49,753 nucleotides of DNA, from contig CAKUVH010000009.1 of assembly GCA_934695425.1 (NCBI GenBank), positions 1 to 49,753 of the forward strand, written 5' to 3'. Below are positions 16,930 to 24,940 of this stretch, one piece after another; position 1 is the first letter of the stretch; each line of letters opens with the position of its first letter. A program made the translations under genes and the position numbers. The DNA is from an uncultured Eubacteriales bacterium. Its GTDB lineage: Bacteria; Bacillota; Clostridia; Oscillospirales; Acutalibacteraceae. Under the pieces are notes generated by a model, which saw only the letters and a list, made by a program, of their open reading frames with translations, searched no databases and was not told the DNA's origin.

Positions 16930-18246
16930 TTACCTGTCGCGGATGTTTTTTATAATGTCTTCGACCATGGCTTTTGTTTTTGGATCCTTGCTGAGATTTT
17001 TCTCAACCTGCTGAAGAGCGTATACTATAGTAGAGTGATCCCTGCCGCCGAATTCCTCGCCGATTGACACCAGGGGCAGCTGAGTGATTTCTCTTACGAC
17101 GTACATCGAGATTTGACGAGCGGTCGAGACTGAAGCCGATCTTTTTGAAGAACGAATATCTTGTGCGGTAACATTGAATGTGCGCGCAACTTCTTCGACT
17201 ATTTTTTCGATTGTTACCGGAGGCGGTTGGTCGTTATTTAGGATGTCCGAAATGGCTATCCTTGCGGTCTGAATACCCATTGGTTCGCCGCCCAAAAGGT
17301 GGTGAGCTTTCATTTTTTTGACTGCGCCTTCAAGCTGACGGATATTTGTTTTAAGTTTTTTAGAAATAAATTCACAGACTTCATCCGGCATTCTTATGTC
17401 CAAAAGTTCCGCTTTTCTTTTTACTATAGCTATTCTTGTTTCGAAATCCGGAGGTTGAATATCCGCTATGAGTCCCCATTCGAAGCGGGTTCTGAGCCTG
17501 TCTTCGAGGGTTTGAATTTCTTTTGGAGGCCTGTCCGAGGTCAAAACGATTTGCTTTTTGGCTTCGTAGAGCGAATTGAAAGTATGGAAAAATTCTTCCT
17601 GCGTAGAATCTTTTCCTGCTATAAATTGAATGTCATCAACCAGGAGTATATCGGTCTGGCGGTATTTTTGATGGAATTCACTCATTTTATTTTTTCGGAT
17701 TGATTCGATGAGTTCGTTCGTGAAATCGTCACCTTTTATATATAGACATTTTGTTTTCGGCCGGCTTTTTTTTATGTCATTACAAATGGCGTAAAGAAGG
17801 TGCGTTTTTCCGAGCCCGGAATTTCCGTAAATAAAAAGAGGATTGTACGCTCCGGCGGGATTTGCGGCAACTGCCAGCGCTGCAGCATGAGCAAATTTAT
17901 TTGATGAACCTACTATATATGTATCAAAAGTAAACTCATAATCGGAATCTATTGCAAGATTCTGGTCGCTTTTTTTGTTTAGCTTTTTGATTTCATCGGG
18001 TATCGAAAAGCAAATATCTATGCCTGAACCAAAAATTTGATCAAAAGCATTTATTAAAAGTTTTTTGTAACATCTGTTTAAAGTTTGACGATGGAATTCA
18101 TTCGGAACCATAAGAACAGCTCTGCCGGCTTCGAAATCAAGTTCAATCGGCACGATTCTGCTTATCCATGTTTTATATGCAACATCGGTAATGCTTGCTC
18201 TGCAAAAGTCGCATATAATGCTCCATGCTTCGTTAAAAGAATCCAT
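16930..18246 (-). CDS. dnaA: Chromosomal replication initiator DnaA
   Basis: 438 residues. DnaA binds DnaA boxes, opens the origin and loads the helicase. The N-terminal domain I (WSIICDFCRASITDVAYKTW) is followed by a short linker, the AAA+ domain with Walker A GNSGLGKTHLLYA and Walker B ILLVDDIQFIAGK, the sensor/box-VII region DRLRTRFEWGL, and the C-terminal helix-turn-helix signature GGRDHSTIVYALQQ. The ATG at 18246 is used because GGAGG lies 11 nt before it. A longer reading frame begins with a TTG inside that site and is not credible. It is divergent from rpmH, as in most Firmicutes. Confidence 0.97.
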   Translation of the reverse strand: MDSFNEAWSIICDFCRASITDVAYKTWISRIVPIELDFEAGRAVLMVPNEFHRQTLNRCYKKLLINAFDQIFGSGIDICFSIPDEIKKLNKKSDQNLAIDSDYEFTFDTYIVGSSNKFAHAAALAVAANPAGAYNPLFIYGNSGLGKTHLLYAICNDIKKSRPKTKCLYIKGDDFTNELIESIRKNKMSEFHQKYRQTDILLVDDIQFIAGKDSTQEEFFHTFNSLYEAKKQIVLTSDRPPKEIQTLEDRLRTRFEWGLIADIQPPDFETRIAIVKRKAELLDIRMPDEVCEFISKKLKTNIRQLEGAVKKMKAHHLLGGEPMGIQTARIAISDILNNDQPPPVTIEKIVEEVARTFNVTAQDIRSSKRSASVSTARQISMYVVREITQLPLVSIGEEFGGRDHSTIVYALQQVEKNLSKDPKTKAMVEDIIKNIRDR

Positions 18247-18296
18247 AAAAAATAAGACCTCCAATAATGATGTAATATATGTCGCGGTTTTGGGCG

Positions 18297-18336
18297 TTTA
18301 TCACAATATGATAACATATTTTTAGAAAGTTTTCAA
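18297..18336 (-). promoter_or_regulatory. dnaA promoter with overlapping inverted repeat
   Basis: On the minus strand TTGAAA (18331-18336) and TATCAT (18308-18313) are 17 bp apart. TTTTCAACA, the same variant 9-mer as in the dnaA-dnaN gap, overlaps the -35 element. An inverted repeat (GTTTATCA and TGATAAC) covers the -10. Both would fit autoregulation by DnaA or a repressor (inference). Confidence 0.5.
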
Positions 18337-18385
18337 CAATTGAAGCTATTACGAATAAATTTTGATTTAGTTATATTTTTTTCTG

Positions 18386-18414
18386 TTGACATTATAAATT
18401 ACCTGTTATATAAT
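18386..18414 (+). promoter_or_regulatory. rpmH promoter
   Basis: TTGACA at 18386-18391 and TATAAT at 18409-18414 match the sigma-A consensus perfectly with a 17-bp spacer. It starts the rightward ribosomal protein / RNase P operon, with a predicted leader of ~75 nt. Confidence 0.85.
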
Positions 18415-18494
18415 AAATATCGTGAAGAGGAGAGAGTAAAAAAACAGATTTACTTAACTATCCATTGACAAACAACGATTCGGAGGGAAAATAG

Positions 18495-18629
18495 ATGTTA
18501 AGGACATACCAACCAAAGAAACTTCACAGAAAAAAAGAACATGGCTTCAGAAAAAGAATGTCCACAAGAAGCGGCATACGTCTTCTTGCGCGTAGAAGAG
18601 CAAAAGGAAGAAAAAGACTGAGCCATTAA
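18495..18629 (+). CDS. rpmH: Ribosomal protein L34
   Basis: 44 residues, too short for many gene finders but unmistakable: MLRTYQPKKLHRKKEHGFRK, then RMSTRSGIRLLARRRAKGRK and the end RLSH. L34 is a basic protein of the large ribosomal subunit. CGGAGGG stands 8 nt before the ATG. It is the first gene of the rightward operon and is followed by an intrinsic terminator-like hairpin before rnpA, which would give more rpmH than rnpA transcript. Confidence 0.97.
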   Translation: MLRTYQPKKLHRKKEHGFRKRMSTRSGIRLLARRRAKGRKRLSH

Positions 18630-18668
18630 TCACTAACTTAGCTATCAGAAAATATGTTTAGATTCATC

Positions 18669-18700
18669 AAAAGACCATCTCTGGTGGTCTTTATTTTTAA
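18669..18700 (+). terminator. Hairpin between rpmH and rnpA (partial terminator)
   Basis: AAAGACCA (18670-18677) pairs with TGGTCTTT (18685-18692), followed by ATTTTT. No clear new promoter follows before rnpA, so read-through is expected, as known for rpmH-rnpA in other bacteria. Confidence 0.7.
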
Positions 18701-18727
18701 TTATTTTAGTATTTAAAGGAATTTTTT

Positions 18728-19063
18728 ATGAAGAAAGAACACGTAATGAACAGAAATAAGGACTATCGCAGAGCCTACAATCGCGGGAAATTCAGTTCTT
18801 CCCCAATATTGGTTACATATGCTGTGCGAAATCGTTTCAGAATTAAAAGATTTGGCATAACCACAACCAAAAAGACCGGTATTGCCGTTCAGAGAAACCG
18901 TGCAAGAAGAATCATTCGAGCTGCACTTGCAAAGCTTAAACACAGAATTCGCAACGGTTATGATATTGTTTTTGTTTCAAGAAAGCCAACTTGCGAAATG
19001 AAAACTCAGGATGTTTTTGCCAGCATGGAAAGAGAACTTTTGGATTTGGGTCTTCTTCAATGA
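18728..19063 (+). CDS. rnpA: Ribonuclease P protein component
   Basis: 111 residues. RnpA is the basic protein cofactor of RNase P, which matures tRNA 5' ends. The signature is KKTGIAVQRNRARRIIRAAL (general RNR motif), preceded by FGITTTKK and the N-terminal RNKDYRRAYNRG. AAAGGA lies 6-7 nt before the ATG. Its TGA overlaps the ATG of yidD (ATGA), the standard coupled arrangement rpmH-rnpA-yidD-yidC-jag. Confidence 0.97.
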   Translation: MKKEHVMNRNKDYRRAYNRGKFSSSPILVTYAVRNRFRIKRFGITTTKKTGIAVQRNRARRIIRAALAKLKHRIRNGYDIVFVSRKPTCEMKTQDVFASMERELLDLGLLQ

Positions 19064-19269
19064 AAAAAATTTTTATAGGATTGATAGAATTTTATCAAAA
19101 ATTTATATCGCCCTTAAAAAGACCCTGTTGCCGATTTACGCCCACTTGTTCGCAATACGCCAAAGAAGCCGTAAAAAAACACGGCGTGGTGGTTGGAATC
19201 TTGCTTGGATTATGGAGACTTTTAAGATGTAACCCATTTTGCAAAGGCGGATACGACCCCGTTCCGTGA
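19060..19269 (+). CDS. yidD: Membrane protein insertion efficiency factor YidD
   Basis: 69 residues. The family core RPCCRFTPTCSQYAKEAV and the C-terminal RCNPFCKGGYDPVP are both present. YidD is a small inner-face membrane-associated protein that assists YidC. The ATG at 19060 overlaps the rnpA stop by 4 bp. A longer frame starting at 18991 inside rnpA is not needed. Confidence 0.95.
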   Translation: MKKIFIGLIEFYQKFISPLKRPCCRFTPTCSQYAKEAVKKHGVVVGILLGLWRLLRCNPFCKGGYDPVP

Positions 19270-19355
19270 AGATATAATAAAATAGCTTGGATAAAAATAA
19301 AAATTGTGTTATCCTAAAAATGTATATATAAATAAAGGATAAAGGAGTTTTTTGT

Positions 19356-20276
19356 TTGGGAGTTATTTTTGATTTTTTAGGTAGTGTGTTTGGTTATGTA
19401 ATTTGGTTCTTTTTTGATGCCGTGAGCAATTATGCGCTGGCGATTACATTTTTCACGTTGATAGTTAATGCTATTTTATTTCCTATAGTTGTAAAAAGGC
19501 AAAGATCCATGTCACAAAATGCTTATGTTTCGGAAAAACAAGCGGAACTTAAAAAGAAATATGAAAAAAATCCGAAAAAATATAACGAAGAAGTGGCTAA
19601 ACTTTATGAACAAGAGGGTTTTAACCCGCTTAGCGGTTGCCTCCCGATGTTTATTCCGCTGCTTTTACTTAGCGGTATTATCGGAGCAATCAACAAGCCT
19701 CTTCAAAATACTTTACATATTCCTCAAGAAAAAATAGTTCAGGCAGTTGAAGTTTTGCCGACAGTCCCTGAGCTCGAAGGCAAAGTAAGCAAAGGCTATG
19801 AGGAGCTTCAGGTTATAAAATATTTCCCTGAAGTAAAAGACAAACTTACAATGATGAACGAGGATGAGCTCGCTGACATAGAAGAATACAGTTCGGGATT
19901 CAATTTCTGCGGAATTGACCTTCTTAAAAAGCCGAATGAATCCAAATTTTCCGATATGCTCTGGGTTATTCCGGTGCTGTGTTTTGTAGGTTCGGTTGCT
20001 TCGGCAATAATAATGCAAAAATCCAATCCTCAAAATAATCAAATGCCGGGATGCGGAAAATATCTTCCGTATGTAAGCTTTTTGATAATCGCATGGTATT
20101 CATCTACAGTTCCCGGTGCAATCGGATTTTACTGGGTTATTTCTTCGGGAATCGGTGTAATTCAAAGTTTGATACTCAATAAATATTACAATAAATACAC
20201 CATAAGTGCGAAGGACGAAGCCGCAAGATGTGCATGGTTGGAATTGCAAGAATCCAAGGTCAAAAAAATTAAATAA
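19356..20276 (+). CDS. yidC: YidC/Oxa1-type membrane protein insertase
   Basis: 306 residues, the Gram-positive type lacking the large periplasmic domain. It inserts and folds membrane proteins alone or with SecYEG. Visible are the first helix (YVIWFFFDAVSNYALAIT), the basic cytoplasmic hairpin (KYEKNPKKYNEEVAKLYEQE), the family motif GFNPLSGCLPMFIPLLLL with the conserved hydrophilic-groove region, and three more helices ending in GFYWVISSGIGVIQSLIL. The loop between helices is enlarged by ~60 residues (ELEGKVSKGYEELQ to KPNESKF). No lipobox is present. The start is TTG with AAAGGAG 8 nt upstream. Confidence 0.95.
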   Translation: MGVIFDFLGSVFGYVIWFFFDAVSNYALAITFFTLIVNAILFPIVVKRQRSMSQNAYVSEKQAELKKKYEKNPKKYNEEVAKLYEQEGFNPLSGCLPMFIPLLLLSGIIGAINKPLQNTLHIPQEKIVQAVEVLPTVPELEGKVSKGYEELQVIKYFPEVKDKLTMMNEDELADIEEYSSGFNFCGIDLLKKPNESKFSDMLWVIPVLCFVGSVASAIIMQKSNPQNNQMPGCGKYLPYVSFLIIAWYSSTVPGAIGFYWVISSGIGVIQSLILNKYYNKYTISAKDEAARCAWLELQESKVKKIK

Positions 20277-20294
20277 ACAGAGGTGTGTCAATTT

Positions 20295-20948
20295 ATGGTA
20301 AACGAAGTTTTTGCGCTGGACGAAACCGTGGCTTTGGCAAAGCAAAAAGCTTGCGAAATGCTGGGCGCAGAAGAAAAATATGTTGATTTCGAAGTGATTC
20401 AACAGCCGTCCAGAAAGGTTTTTGGAATGTTCGGAGGAAGGCTTGCTCAAGTAAAAGCAACTCTTAAAAAATCGCCGTCTGTAAAGGCTGCCGAATACTT
20501 AAAAGAAGTATTTTTCTATATGGGATTTGAAAATATGTCGGTGAAAATACTCTCTGACACCCCTCGCTTATGCGAAATTAAAATAGATAGCGAAAATCCC
20601 GACGACATGAGATTGGTTATTGGAAAACACGCTTCGACTTTAGATTCGCTTCAATATTTGGCTTCGTGTGTAGCGAACGAAAAATCCGACAGAGATGATT
20701 TTTGTAATGTTTGGTTGGAGGCCGGGAATTACAGAGAAAAAAGAAGAGAAACTTTGGCGGAATTAGCCAAAAAAATTGCGGAAAAAGTTTGTTTAACTCA
20801 TCGGATAATCAATCTAGAACCTATGAGAGCGCACGAACGCAAGACTATACATTTGGCTGTAAGAGACCTCGCAGGAGTAAAATCATGGTCAGTCGGCGAC
20901 GGCGAAAGACGTCACGTAGTGATAGCGCCGGACGATTATAAAAATTAG
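20295..20948 (+). CDS. jag: RNA-binding protein Jag/KhpB (SpoIIIJ-associated)
   Basis: 217 residues. The domain order is Jag_N (ALDETVALAKQKACEMLGAE with FGMFGGRLAQVKA), then KH (LVIGKHASTLDSLQYLAS) and R3H (RAHERKTIHLAV). These domains bind single-stranded RNA; the protein partners with KhpA and influences cell division and envelope homeostasis in Firmicutes. The ATG at 20295 is chosen because AGAGGTG lies 9 nt upstream; an in-frame GTG at 20283 overlaps that site. It lies directly downstream of yidC, as usual. Confidence 0.93.
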   Translation: MVNEVFALDETVALAKQKACEMLGAEEKYVDFEVIQQPSRKVFGMFGGRLAQVKATLKKSPSVKAAEYLKEVFFYMGFENMSVKILSDTPRLCEIKIDSENPDDMRLVIGKHASTLDSLQYLASCVANEKSDRDDFCNVWLEAGNYREKRRETLAELAKKIAEKVCLTHRIINLEPMRAHERKTIHLAVRDLAGVKSWSVGDGERRHVVIAPDDYKN

Positions 20949-21020
20949 CATAATAATACTGTTTTTAGATATTTGCTCTCTGATTTAGGGGGCAAAAATT
21001 ATTTGGAGGTTAAAAAAATT

Positions 21021-22391
21021 ATGAGTACAATTGCGGCTATATCCACGGCGTACGGTGTCGGAGGTATAGGTGTTATAAGAATTTCGGGCGAGGATTCTTT
21101 GGCGATTGCCGACAAAATCTTTGACCCGTATGTTGGTGAGCAAGGAAATTGCATAAAAAATCTTGGAGGATATCGAGCAAAATATGGTAAAATAATACAA
21201 AGCGGCGAGCCGATTGACGACGCTGTAGTTTTGGTTTTTAGAGCGCCGAACAGTTACACCGGCGAAGATGTCGTGGAAATATCGTGCCACGGCGGGCTTT
21301 ATATTACCAAAAAAGTTCTGAGAGCCGTGCTCGATGCGGGCGCAATTCCTGCCGGGCCGGGCGAATTCACAAAGAGGGCTTTTTTAAACGGAAAGATGGA
21401 TCTTTCGCAGTCCGAAGCCGTAATGGATTTGATTTCTGCAAAAGGCGAGCGCGCGAATAAAATTGCGTTCAGAATGAAAGAAGGGCATTCTTCGGAGAAA
21501 ATATCCGAAATAAAAGAAAAAATAACCGACATCATGGCGGCGTTGAGCGTCTGGGCGGACTATCCCGAGGACGATATTCCACAGGTTGACGAAAAAATGT
21601 TAAAAAATAATATTTCGGAAATAATATCATCGCTCGACGAAATGATAAAAAATTACGACATGTTTAAAGCCGTCAAAGAAGGCGTGAAAGTTGCGATAGT
21701 CGGTCGACCGAATGTTGGAAAATCAACGCTCATGAATTGCCTGTCAGGCTCGCAAAAATCCATTGTAACCGATATCCCGGGCACCACCCGCGACGCAATC
21801 GAAGAGAGCATAATGATTGGCGATATTCCTGTGATTCTGGTCGATACTGCCGGGATTCGTGAGACTGACGATACTGTGGAAAAAATCGGCGTTGAGAGAG
21901 CTAAAAATCATATGAAAGACTCCGAAATTACCTTTGTTGTTTTGGATGCTTCGTCTGAAATTTCTCCACAAGATGGGAAAATACTTGACGATATCGACAG
22001 TAAAAAATCCATAATAATTCTCAACAAATGTGACGAATCGAAAAAAATAAATCGAGCGGATTTATCAACATATAAAGCGGAAATTGTTGAACTTTCGGCA
22101 CTAAAAAACACAGGCATGGACGAGCTGAAAAACTGTGTTGAAAACTTGGTCGGGGTTTCAAAATTGGACCCTGCTGACGTCGTGATTTCCAATGAAAGGC
22201 AACTCGCTTCGCTCAAAAACGCTGAAAATATTTTGAAAAAATCGCTCGAGGAATTGGAGCTCGGAATTACTTTGGACGCCGTCACGGTGCTGCTTCAGGA
22301 CGCTTTGGAAGTGTTCATGGAATTCACGGGCGAGACGGTCAGCGAGGCAGTTATTAATAAAGTTTTTTCCAAGTTTTGCGTCGGGAAATAA
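21021..22391 (+). CDS. mnmE: tRNA modification GTPase MnmE (TrmE)
   Basis: 456 residues. With MnmG it makes the cmnm5/nm5 modification of wobble uridine 34 in several tRNAs. The N-terminal formyl-THF-binding domain begins STIAAISTAYGVGGIGVIRI. The G domain sits in the helical domain with G1 GRPNVGKST, G3 DTAG and G4 NKCD. The C-terminal catalytic Cys is at 453 in CVGK, the last four residues. TTGGAGG lies 9-10 nt before the ATG, so an upstream in-frame start at 20973 is rejected. Odd: the last 41 codons are followed by four tandem diverged copies (22424-23026). Confidence 0.97.
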   Translation: MSTIAAISTAYGVGGIGVIRISGEDSLAIADKIFDPYVGEQGNCIKNLGGYRAKYGKIIQSGEPIDDAVVLVFRAPNSYTGEDVVEISCHGGLYITKKVLRAVLDAGAIPAGPGEFTKRAFLNGKMDLSQSEAVMDLISAKGERANKIAFRMKEGHSSEKISEIKEKITDIMAALSVWADYPEDDIPQVDEKMLKNNISEIISSLDEMIKNYDMFKAVKEGVKVAIVGRPNVGKSTLMNCLSGSQKSIVTDIPGTTRDAIEESIMIGDIPVILVDTAGIRETDDTVEKIGVERAKNHMKDSEITFVVLDASSEISPQDGKILDDIDSKKSIIILNKCDESKKINRADLSTYKAEIVELSALKNTGMDELKNCVENLVGVSKLDPADVVISNERQLASLKNAENILKKSLEELELGITLDAVTVLLQDALEVFMEFTGETVSEAVINKVFSKFCVGK

Positions 22392-22423
22392 TCTAAAAAG
22401 AGAGTGCCAAAATTGATATCGGA

Positions 22424-22549
22424 ATGACTTTGGATGCCGTCACGGTGCTGCTTCAAGACGCATTGGAAGTGTTCATGGAATTCACGGGCGAGACGGTCAG
22501 CGAGGCAGTCATCAATAAAGTTTTTTCCAAGTTTTGCGTCGGAAAATAA
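22424..22549 (+). pseudogene. MnmE C-terminal fragment, copy 1
   Basis: A 41-codon open frame, MTLDAVTVLLQDALEVFMEF then TGETVSEAVINKVFSKF and CVGK, identical in protein sequence to the MnmE end from that point except for the start Met (Ile in MnmE). No good Shine-Dalgarno is seen. Upstream a 7-codon GTG frame ends in TGA overlapping this ATG, so re-initiation is possible. Listed as pseudogene for lack of a clear start signal; it may be expressed. Confidence 0.55.
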
Positions 22550-22582
22550 CGTAAAAAAGAGAGTGCCAAAATTGATATCGGA

Positions 22583-22708
22583 ATGACTTTGGACGCCGTC
22601 ACGGTGCTGCTCCAGGATGTTTTGGAAGTGTTCATGGAATTCACCGGCGAGACAGTTAGCGAGGCAGTTATCAATAAAGTTTTTTCCAAGTTTTGCGTGG
22701 GAAAATAA
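22583..22708 (+). pseudogene. MnmE C-terminal fragment, copy 2
   Basis: Same 41-codon frame with one amino-acid change (DVLEV instead of DALEV). The other base changes relative to mnmE are synonymous, for example CTC for CTT, ACC for ACG, GTG for GTC. It ends in CVGK and TAA. Same overlapping 7-codon GTG frame upstream. Confidence 0.55.
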
Positions 22709-22741
22709 TGCAAAAATCAGAGTGCCAAAATTGATATCGGA

Positions 22742-22867
22742 ATGACTTTGGACGCCGTAACGGTGCTGCTTCAAGACACGTTGGAAGTGTTCATGGAATT
22801 CACCGGTGAGACAGTCAGCGAGGCAGTCATCAATAAAGTTTTTTCCAAGTTTTGCGTCGGGAAATAA
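22742..22867 (+). pseudogene. MnmE C-terminal fragment, copy 3
   Basis: Same frame, with DTLEV at the variable position and otherwise synonymous changes. It ends in CVGK and TAA followed by TGC, as in copy 2. Confidence 0.55.
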
Positions 22868-22900
22868 TGCAAAAAAGAGAGTGCCAAAATTGATATCGGA

Positions 22901-23026
22901 ATGACTTTGGACGCCGTCACGGTGCTTCTCCAGGATGCGTTGGAAGTGTTCATGGAATTCACGGGCGAGACGGTCAGCGAGGCAGTTATCAATAAAGTTT
23001 TTCCAAAATATTTCATAAGAAAATAG
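22901..23026 (+). pseudogene. MnmE C-terminal fragment, copy 4 with altered end
   Basis: Same 41-codon length, but after VINKVF the sequence changes to PKYFIRK and TAG, so the catalytic-type Cys and the CVGK end are lost. The change begins at a T run shortened by one base. It lies just upstream of the mnmG ribosome binding site and may be the oldest or a decayed unit. Confidence 0.55.
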
Positions 23027-23053
23027 TGCAAAAATAATAAGAGGTGTAAAAAT

Positions 23054-24937
23054 TTGAATCAAATAGAAAATTATGAGGTAATAATAATAGGCGCCGGCCA
23101 CGCCGGGATAGAAGCCGGTCTTGCGGCGGCGAGGCTCGGGTGCAATACTGCGGTATTTGCGGTCAATTTGGATTCCGTCGGAAATTGTCCGTGCAATCCT
23201 TCGATTGGCGGAACAGCGAAAGGGCATCTTGTAAGAGAAATCGACGCCCTTGGCGGAGAAATGGGCAAAACCGCCGACGAATGCTTTTTGCAGAGCAGGA
23301 TGCTCAATATGGGCAAAGGCCCCGCGGTTAGGTCGCTTCGCGTGCAAATTGACAGGAATAAATACAAAGAAGTTATGAAACATAAATTGGAACTTCAGAA
23401 AAATCTTTCTCTAAAACAGGCGGAAATAACCGACATTAAGCGCGACGAAACCAACGGAAAATGGATTCTTTCATCCAGAAACATGATGAAATACAGCGCC
23501 GAGTGTGTTGTTTTGGCGACGGGTACATTCCTCGAGGGTAAGGTTCATATCGGCGAAACGTCGTATTCCAGCGGCCCGGACGGAATTTTCCCGGCGAATT
23601 TATTAGGCAAATCTTTGGCAGAACTTGGTCTGAAACTCAAAAGATTCAAGACCGGTACTCCCGCCAGAGCCCTGAAATCAAGCATAAATTTTGAAAATCT
23701 TGAGGAGCAATGCGGCGACGATGAGATAATTCCGTTCTCATATGACACCGAAAATCCGGGCGAAAATCAAGTTAAATGTTATATTTCCTGGACGAATGAC
23801 AAAACCAAAGAAGTCATACTTAAAAATCTTCACCGAGCCCCGATGTATAGCGGTAAAATCGAAGGTGTTGGCCCGAGATATTGCCCGAGTATAGAGGATA
23901 AAATCGTGAGATTTCCTGACAAAAAACGCCATCAAATGTTTATCGAGCCTTGCGGTATAAACACCGAAGAAATGTACCTTCAGGGCATGTCTACGTCCTT
24001 GCCGGAGGAGGTTCAAATTGAGATGTACAGGACGATTCCGGGGCTTGAAAACGTGAAAATCATGCGCCCTGCCTATGCTATTGAATACGATATTGCCGAC
24101 CCGACTCAAATGAATAACACGCTCGAATTCAAGGATTTTCCGGGGCTTTTCGGTGCGGGTCAATTCAATGGAAGCTCGGGCTACGAAGAAGCCGGTGCGC
24201 AGGGGCTCGTCGCGGGAATAAATGCCGCCATGAAAGCCAAAAACAAGGAGCCGTTGGCGCTCGATAGAGGTTCGTCGTACATCGGCACGCTCATAGATGA
24301 TTTGGTCACGAAAGGCGTGAACGATCCCTACCGAATGATGACTTCTCGCTCGGAGTACAGACTGGTTTTGAGGCAGGATAACGCCGACGAAAGACTTACT
24401 CCTATAGGCCGTAAGATCGGGCTTATCAGCGATGAAAGAATGAAAAAATTCGAGCATTCTTTGTCCTTAAAAAAGCAAGAATTAGAAAGAATAAAAAAGG
24501 AGGTTTTATCCCCCACCGACGAGCTAAATAAAGTACTTGTTTCACGTGAAACATCTCCGATTGTCAGCGGAGTGAAAATTAGCGAGCTCCTAAAACGCCC
24601 GCAAATTACCTATGATGACCTTGCTCCTTTTGATAAAAATCGTGAAAATTTACCAAAATCTGTTTTCGATAAAGTTCAAACCGAGATAAAATACGAGGGA
24701 TATATTGCCCGTCAAAATCACCAAATTAAAGAAATGCGCCGACTTGAAAGTAAAATTATCCCCGAAAATATAAATTATAATGAAATAAAAGGATTAAGGC
24801 TGGAAGCGATTGAAAAACTCAGCAAAATCAAGCCTTTAAATATCGGTCAAGCGTCCAGAATTTCGGGCGTCAGCCCTGCGGATATTTCCGTGTTGATTAT
24901 TTTTCTTGCTTCAAAAAATAAACGAGGAGAAGTTTAA
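23054..24937 (+). CDS. mnmG: tRNA uridine-5-carboxymethylaminomethyl modification enzyme MnmG (GidA)
   Basis: 627 residues, usual length. It is the FAD-dependent partner of MnmE in wobble-uridine modification. The N-terminal dinucleotide-binding motif is IIGAGHAGIEAGLAAARLG. CNPSIGGTAKGHLVREIDAL and the second GidA signature around GQFNGSSGYEEAGAQGLVAG follow. The C-terminal helical domain ends with RISGVSPADISVLIIFL. The start is TTG with GAGGTG 7 nt upstream. A perfect parS site lies inside the gene at 24538-24553, coding through VSRETS. The following rsmG starts 3 nt after the stop. Confidence 0.97.
   Translation: MNQIENYEVIIIGAGHAGIEAGLAAARLGCNTAVFAVNLDSVGNCPCNPSIGGTAKGHLVREIDALGGEMGKTADECFLQSRMLNMGKGPAVRSLRVQIDRNKYKEVMKHKLELQKNLSLKQAEITDIKRDETNGKWILSSRNMMKYSAECVVLATGTFLEGKVHIGETSYSSGPDGIFPANLLGKSLAELGLKLKRFKTGTPARALKSSINFENLEEQCGDDEIIPFSYDTENPGENQVKCYISWTNDKTKEVILKNLHRAPMYSGKIEGVGPRYCPSIEDKIVRFPDKKRHQMFIEPCGINTEEMYLQGMSTSLPEEVQIEMYRTIPGLENVKIMRPAYAIEYDIADPTQMNNTLEFKDFPGLFGAGQFNGSSGYEEAGAQGLVAGINAAMKAKNKEPLALDRGSSYIGTLIDDLVTKGVNDPYRMMTSRSEYRLVLRQDNADERLTPIGRKIGLISDERMKKFEHSLSLKKQELERIKKEVLSPTDELNKVLVSRETSPIVSGVKISELLKRPQITYDDLAPFDKNRENLPKSVFDKVQTEIKYEGYIARQNHQIKEMRRLESKIIPENINYNEIKGLRLEAIEKLSKIKPLNIGQASRISGVSPADISVLIIFLASKNKRGEV
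24538..24553. promoter_or_regulatory. parS: parS site 1 (inside mnmG)
   Basis: TGTTTCACGTGAAACA, a perfect 16-bp palindrome identical to the best-known ParB (Spo0J) site of Firmicutes. Being within the mnmG coding frame, it fits the known habit of parS sites to lie in origin-proximal genes. Confidence 0.93.
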
Positions 24938-24940
24938 ATA

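Larger units (their letters stand above)
22392..23030 (+). repeat. Tandem 159-bp array derived from the 3' end of mnmE (four copies)
   Basis: Four units follow the mnmE stop, with their ATG codons at 22424, 22583, 22742 and 22901: three spacings of exactly 159 bp, a multiple of three. The first unit is 158 bp from the matching codon in mnmE. Each has a ~33-nt link, with AGTGCCAAAATTGATATCGG directly before the ATG, and a 41-codon open frame matching the MnmE C-terminus. Differences between copies lie almost entirely in third codon positions, apart from one Ala codon that reads Ala, Val, Thr or Ala. The array ends 28 bp before mnmG. Confidence 0.93.

Noticed and set aside
18991..19059. Longer N-terminus for YidD starting inside rnpA
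   Set aside because: The ATG at 19060 gives the normal family length and the standard 4-bp overlap with rnpA.
22295..23383. A 362-codon open frame on the minus strand across the mnmE-tail repeats and the mnmG start
   Set aside because: It is the antisense shadow of repeated, codon-biased sequence; it runs through the mnmG start, has no ribosome binding site, and its apparent repeats only mirror the mnmE-tail array.
23738..24457. A 239-codon minus-strand frame inside mnmG
   Set aside because: mnmG is intact and conserved on the opposite strand; no start signal is seen.
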